Shown: piece after piece, positions 23,781-25,696 of the stretch | Layout: each line of letters starts with the position of its first letter | How positions within the stretch are numbered: position 1 is the first letter of the stretch | Origin: Pseudomonadota bacterium | Lineage (GTDB): Bacteria; Pseudomonadota; Alphaproteobacteria; Rhizobiales; Hyphomicrobiaceae | Direction: 5' to 3' | Assembly: GCA_023410905.1 (NCBI GenBank) | Contig: JAEYPL010000344.1 | Location: forward strand, 1-25,696 | Length of the DNA stretch: 25,696 nt | Translations under genes and position numbers: made by a program | The notes under the pieces: generated by a model | The model's database searches: none | The model's input: the letters and a program-made list of their open reading frames with translations, nothing else | What the model was told of the DNA's origin: nothing

Positions 23781-25696
23781 ATGACAGATCAGGGCATTGG
23801 CGCGTCAGTCAAGCGCGTGGAAGACCTGCGTTTCATCACTGGCAAGGGCCAGTACGTCGACGACATCAACCGGCACGGACAGGCTTATGCCGTGTTCGCG
23901 CGCTCGCCGGTCGCGCACGCGACGATCAACAACATCGATGTGAGCGAAGCCCTCGCTGCACCGGGCGTGCTCGGCATCTACACCGGCGCGGATCTCGCGG
24001 CCGACAAGATCGGCGGTCTCATCTGCGGGTGGATGATCCACTCCAAGGACGGCTCGCCCATGAAGGCCGGCGCTCATCCGGCGTTGGCGCAGGGCAAGGT
24101 GCGGTATGTCGGTGACCACGTCGCCGTCGTCATTGCCGAGACGCTCGACCAGGCCAAGGACGCCGCCGGCCTCATCCAGGTCGACTACGGCGAGTTGCCG
24201 GCCGTCGTCGATGTCGGAAGCGCGCAGGCCGCCGGCAAGGCGCAGATCCACGACGAAGCGCCGAACAACACGGTCTACCAGTGGCACCTCGGCGACAAGG
24301 ACGCGACCGACGCAGCGTTCTCTAAAGCCGCGCACGTGACGAAACTCGACATCGTCAACAACCGCCTCGTGCCAAACGCCATGGAGCCGCGCGCTGCAAT
24401 CGGCGATTACGATCCTGGCCAGGACCAGTTCACGCTCTACACGACGAGCCAGAACCCGCACGTCGCACGTCTCGTCCTCTCCGCCTTCATCGGCATCGCG
24501 CCGGAGCACAAGCTCCGCGTGATCGCGCCGGATGTGGGCGGCGGCTTCGGCTCGAAGATCTTCATCTATGCCGAGGAGACGGTCTGCATCTGGGCATCGA
24601 AGAAAGTCGGCCGTCCCGTGAAGTGGGTCGCCGAGCGCACGGAAGCCTTCCTCGCCGACGCGCACGGCCGTGATCACGTTACGACGGCCGAACTCGCCAT
24701 GGATGCGAGCGGCAAGATCCTGGCGCTGCGGGCCAACACGAAGGCCAATCTCGGCGCTTATCTTTCGACGTTCGCGTCGTCCGTGCCGACGTACCTCTAC
24801 GCGCCGCTGCTTTCGGGCCAGTACGACATCCCGGCCATCTACTGCGAGGTCGACGGCGTCTACACGACCACGACACCCGTCGACGCCTATCGCGGTGCGG
24901 GGCGTCCCGAAGCGACGTTCGTCGTCGAACGCCTCCTCGAAGTCGCCGCGCGCCAGACCGGCCGCGATCCGGCGGAATTCCGCCGGATGAACTTCATCAA
25001 ATCCTTCCCGCATCAGACACCAGTGATCATGGCCTATGACGCGGGCGACTATGCCGCCTCCCTCGACAAGGCGCTGGAGATGGCGGACTACAAGGGCCTT
25101 GCGGCGCGCAAAGCCGAAAGTGCCAGAAAGGGCAAGCTGCGCGGGCTCGGCTTCTCGGCCTACATCGAAGCGTGCGGCATCGCGCCTTCGCGCGCGGTCG
25201 GCTCGCTCGGTGCGGGTGTCGGTCTCTGGGAAAGCGCGGAGATCCGCGTGAACCCGGTCGGCACCATCGAGGTGCTGACCGGTTCGCACAGCCATGGCCA
25301 GGGACACGAGACGACGTTCGCGCAGGTCATTGCCTCGAAGCTCGGCGTGCCGATCGAGCAGGTCTCGATCGTCCACGGCGATACCGACAAGGTGCAGATG
25401 GGCATGGGCACGTACGGCTCGCGCTCGGGTGCCGTCGGCGCTTCGGCGATCGTCAAGGCGGCTGAGAAAATCGTCGCCAAAGGAAAGCGCGTCGCGGCCG
25501 CCTGCATGGAAGTGCCGGAGGACAGCGTCGACTTCGAGAATGGCGAATTCCTCGGCCGCGGCACCAACAAGAAGATGACCTTCGGCGAAGTCGCGCTGCA
25601 GGCATACGTGGCCCACAAGTTCGATCCGGAACTGATCGAGCCGGGCCTCAAGGAAGGCTCGTTCTACGACCCGAAGAACTTCACGTTCCCCTCGGG
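23781..25696 (+). CDS. molybdenum hydroxylase large subunit, form II CoxL-like, 3' end cut by window edge
   Basis: The frame begins at an ATG behind AGGAG at 23768 and reads 638 residues to the window edge without a stop; full-length relatives are about 780-810 residues. VGASVKRVEDLRFITGKGQYVDDI-like opening, PDVGGGFGSK near residue 250, and HSHGQGHETTFAQV near 510 mark the molybdopterin-binding core. The active-site loop reads AYRGAGR at residues 369-375. True form I CO dehydrogenases have AYRCSFR with the copper-binding cysteine; here Gly replaces Cys, so this is form II, for which CO oxidation is doubtful and other substrates (aldehydes, purine-like or aromatic heterocycles) are possible. 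The catalytic glutamate lies beyond the window. No FAD subunit is seen upstream. Confidence 0.93.
   Translation, partial: MTDQGIGASVKRVEDLRFITGKGQYVDDINRHGQAYAVFARSPVAHATINNIDVSEALAAPGVLGIYTGADLAADKIGGLICGWMIHSKDGSPMKAGAHPALAQGKVRYVGDHVAVVIAETLDQAKDAAGLIQVDYGELPAVVDVGSAQAAGKAQIHDEAPNNTVYQWHLGDKDATDAAFSKAAHVTKLDIVNNRLVPNAMEPRAAIGDYDPGQDQFTLYTTSQNPHVARLVLSAFIGIAPEHKLRVIAPDVGGGFGSKIFIYAEETVCIWASKKVGRPVKWVAERTEAFLADAHGRDHVTTAELAMDASGKILALRANTKANLGAYLSTFASSVPTYLYAPLLSGQYDIPAIYCEVDGVYTTTTPVDAYRGAGRPEATFVVERLLEVAARQTGRDPAEFRRMNFIKSFPHQTPVIMAYDAGDYAASLDKALEMADYKGLAARKAESARKGKLRGLGFSAYIEACGIAPSRAVGSLGAGVGLWESAEIRVNPVGTIEVLTGSHSHGQGHETTFAQVIASKLGVPIEQVSIVHGDTDKVQMGMGTYGSRSGAVGASAIVKAAEKIVAKGKRVAAACMEVPEDSVDFENGEFLGRGTNKKMTFGEVALQAYVAHKFDPELIEPGLKEGSFYDPKNFTFPS

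Noticed and set aside
23805..25616. Open frame of 603 codons on the minus strand
   Set aside because: It mirrors the CoxL-like gene, whose sense reading has conserved molybdenum hydroxylase motifs.
23781..25696. Annotation of the CoxL-like protein as carbon monoxide dehydrogenase
   Set aside because: The active-site loop is AYRGAGR, lacking the cysteine of authentic form I enzymes.

Overview
The window is a GC-rich chromosomal segment with dense, mostly well-conserved genes. Gene content and order point to an alphaproteobacterium of the Hyphomicrobiales (Rhizobiales) type. The supporting signs are aroA-cmk-rpsA on one strand, glyA-nrdR-ribD in a row, a PTS-Ntr EIIA protein (PtsN), an EPSP synthase of the CP4-like class, and an exporter resembling the cyclic beta-glucan exporter NdvA/ChvA. 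The genus cannot be named from this sequence alone. No rRNA, tRNA, insertion sequence, phage gene or CRISPR array was seen.

Layout. Positions 1-5257, minus strand: a VOC-fold protein, then aroA, cmk, rpsA and a FemAB/DUF482-like acyltransferase cut by the left edge. Positions 5354-6205, minus strand: a MoxR-type AAA+ ATPase without its usual VWA partner. Positions 6439-9924, plus strand: a compact operon of glyA, nrdR, ribD and a hotdog-fold thioesterase. Positions 9925-10578: the largest non-coding gap, with a -24/-12 (sigma-54-like) motif and an isolated TTGACA element, followed by ptsN. ptsN ends tail to tail with uppP, and the two share one CTAG.

Positions 12100-18295, plus strand: a 1305-residue AsmA-family protein followed by a secreted DUF4139 protein. 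Both look like envelope proteins of poorly defined function. Positions 18527-21675, minus strand: a FAD-dependent amine-oxidase-like protein whose stop overlaps the start of the NdvA/ChvA-like ABC exporter. Positions 21850-22833, minus strand: a Tat-exported metallo-beta-lactamase-fold hydrolase. Between these last two transcription units lies a perfect 15-bp inverted repeat. Positions 23265-25696, plus strand: the small subunit and the truncated large subunit of a form II CoxSL-type molybdenum hydroxylase.

The left half is housekeeping: aromatic amino acid, nucleotide, one-carbon and riboflavin synthesis, plus translation. The right half is envelope and periplasm biology plus a substrate-unknown molybdoenzyme. 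I found no clear-cut new defence or mobile system. The best candidates for something undescribed are the oxidase/ABC-exporter translational pair with the palindrome upstream, the AsmA-DUF4139 pair, and the 654-bp gap before ptsN.
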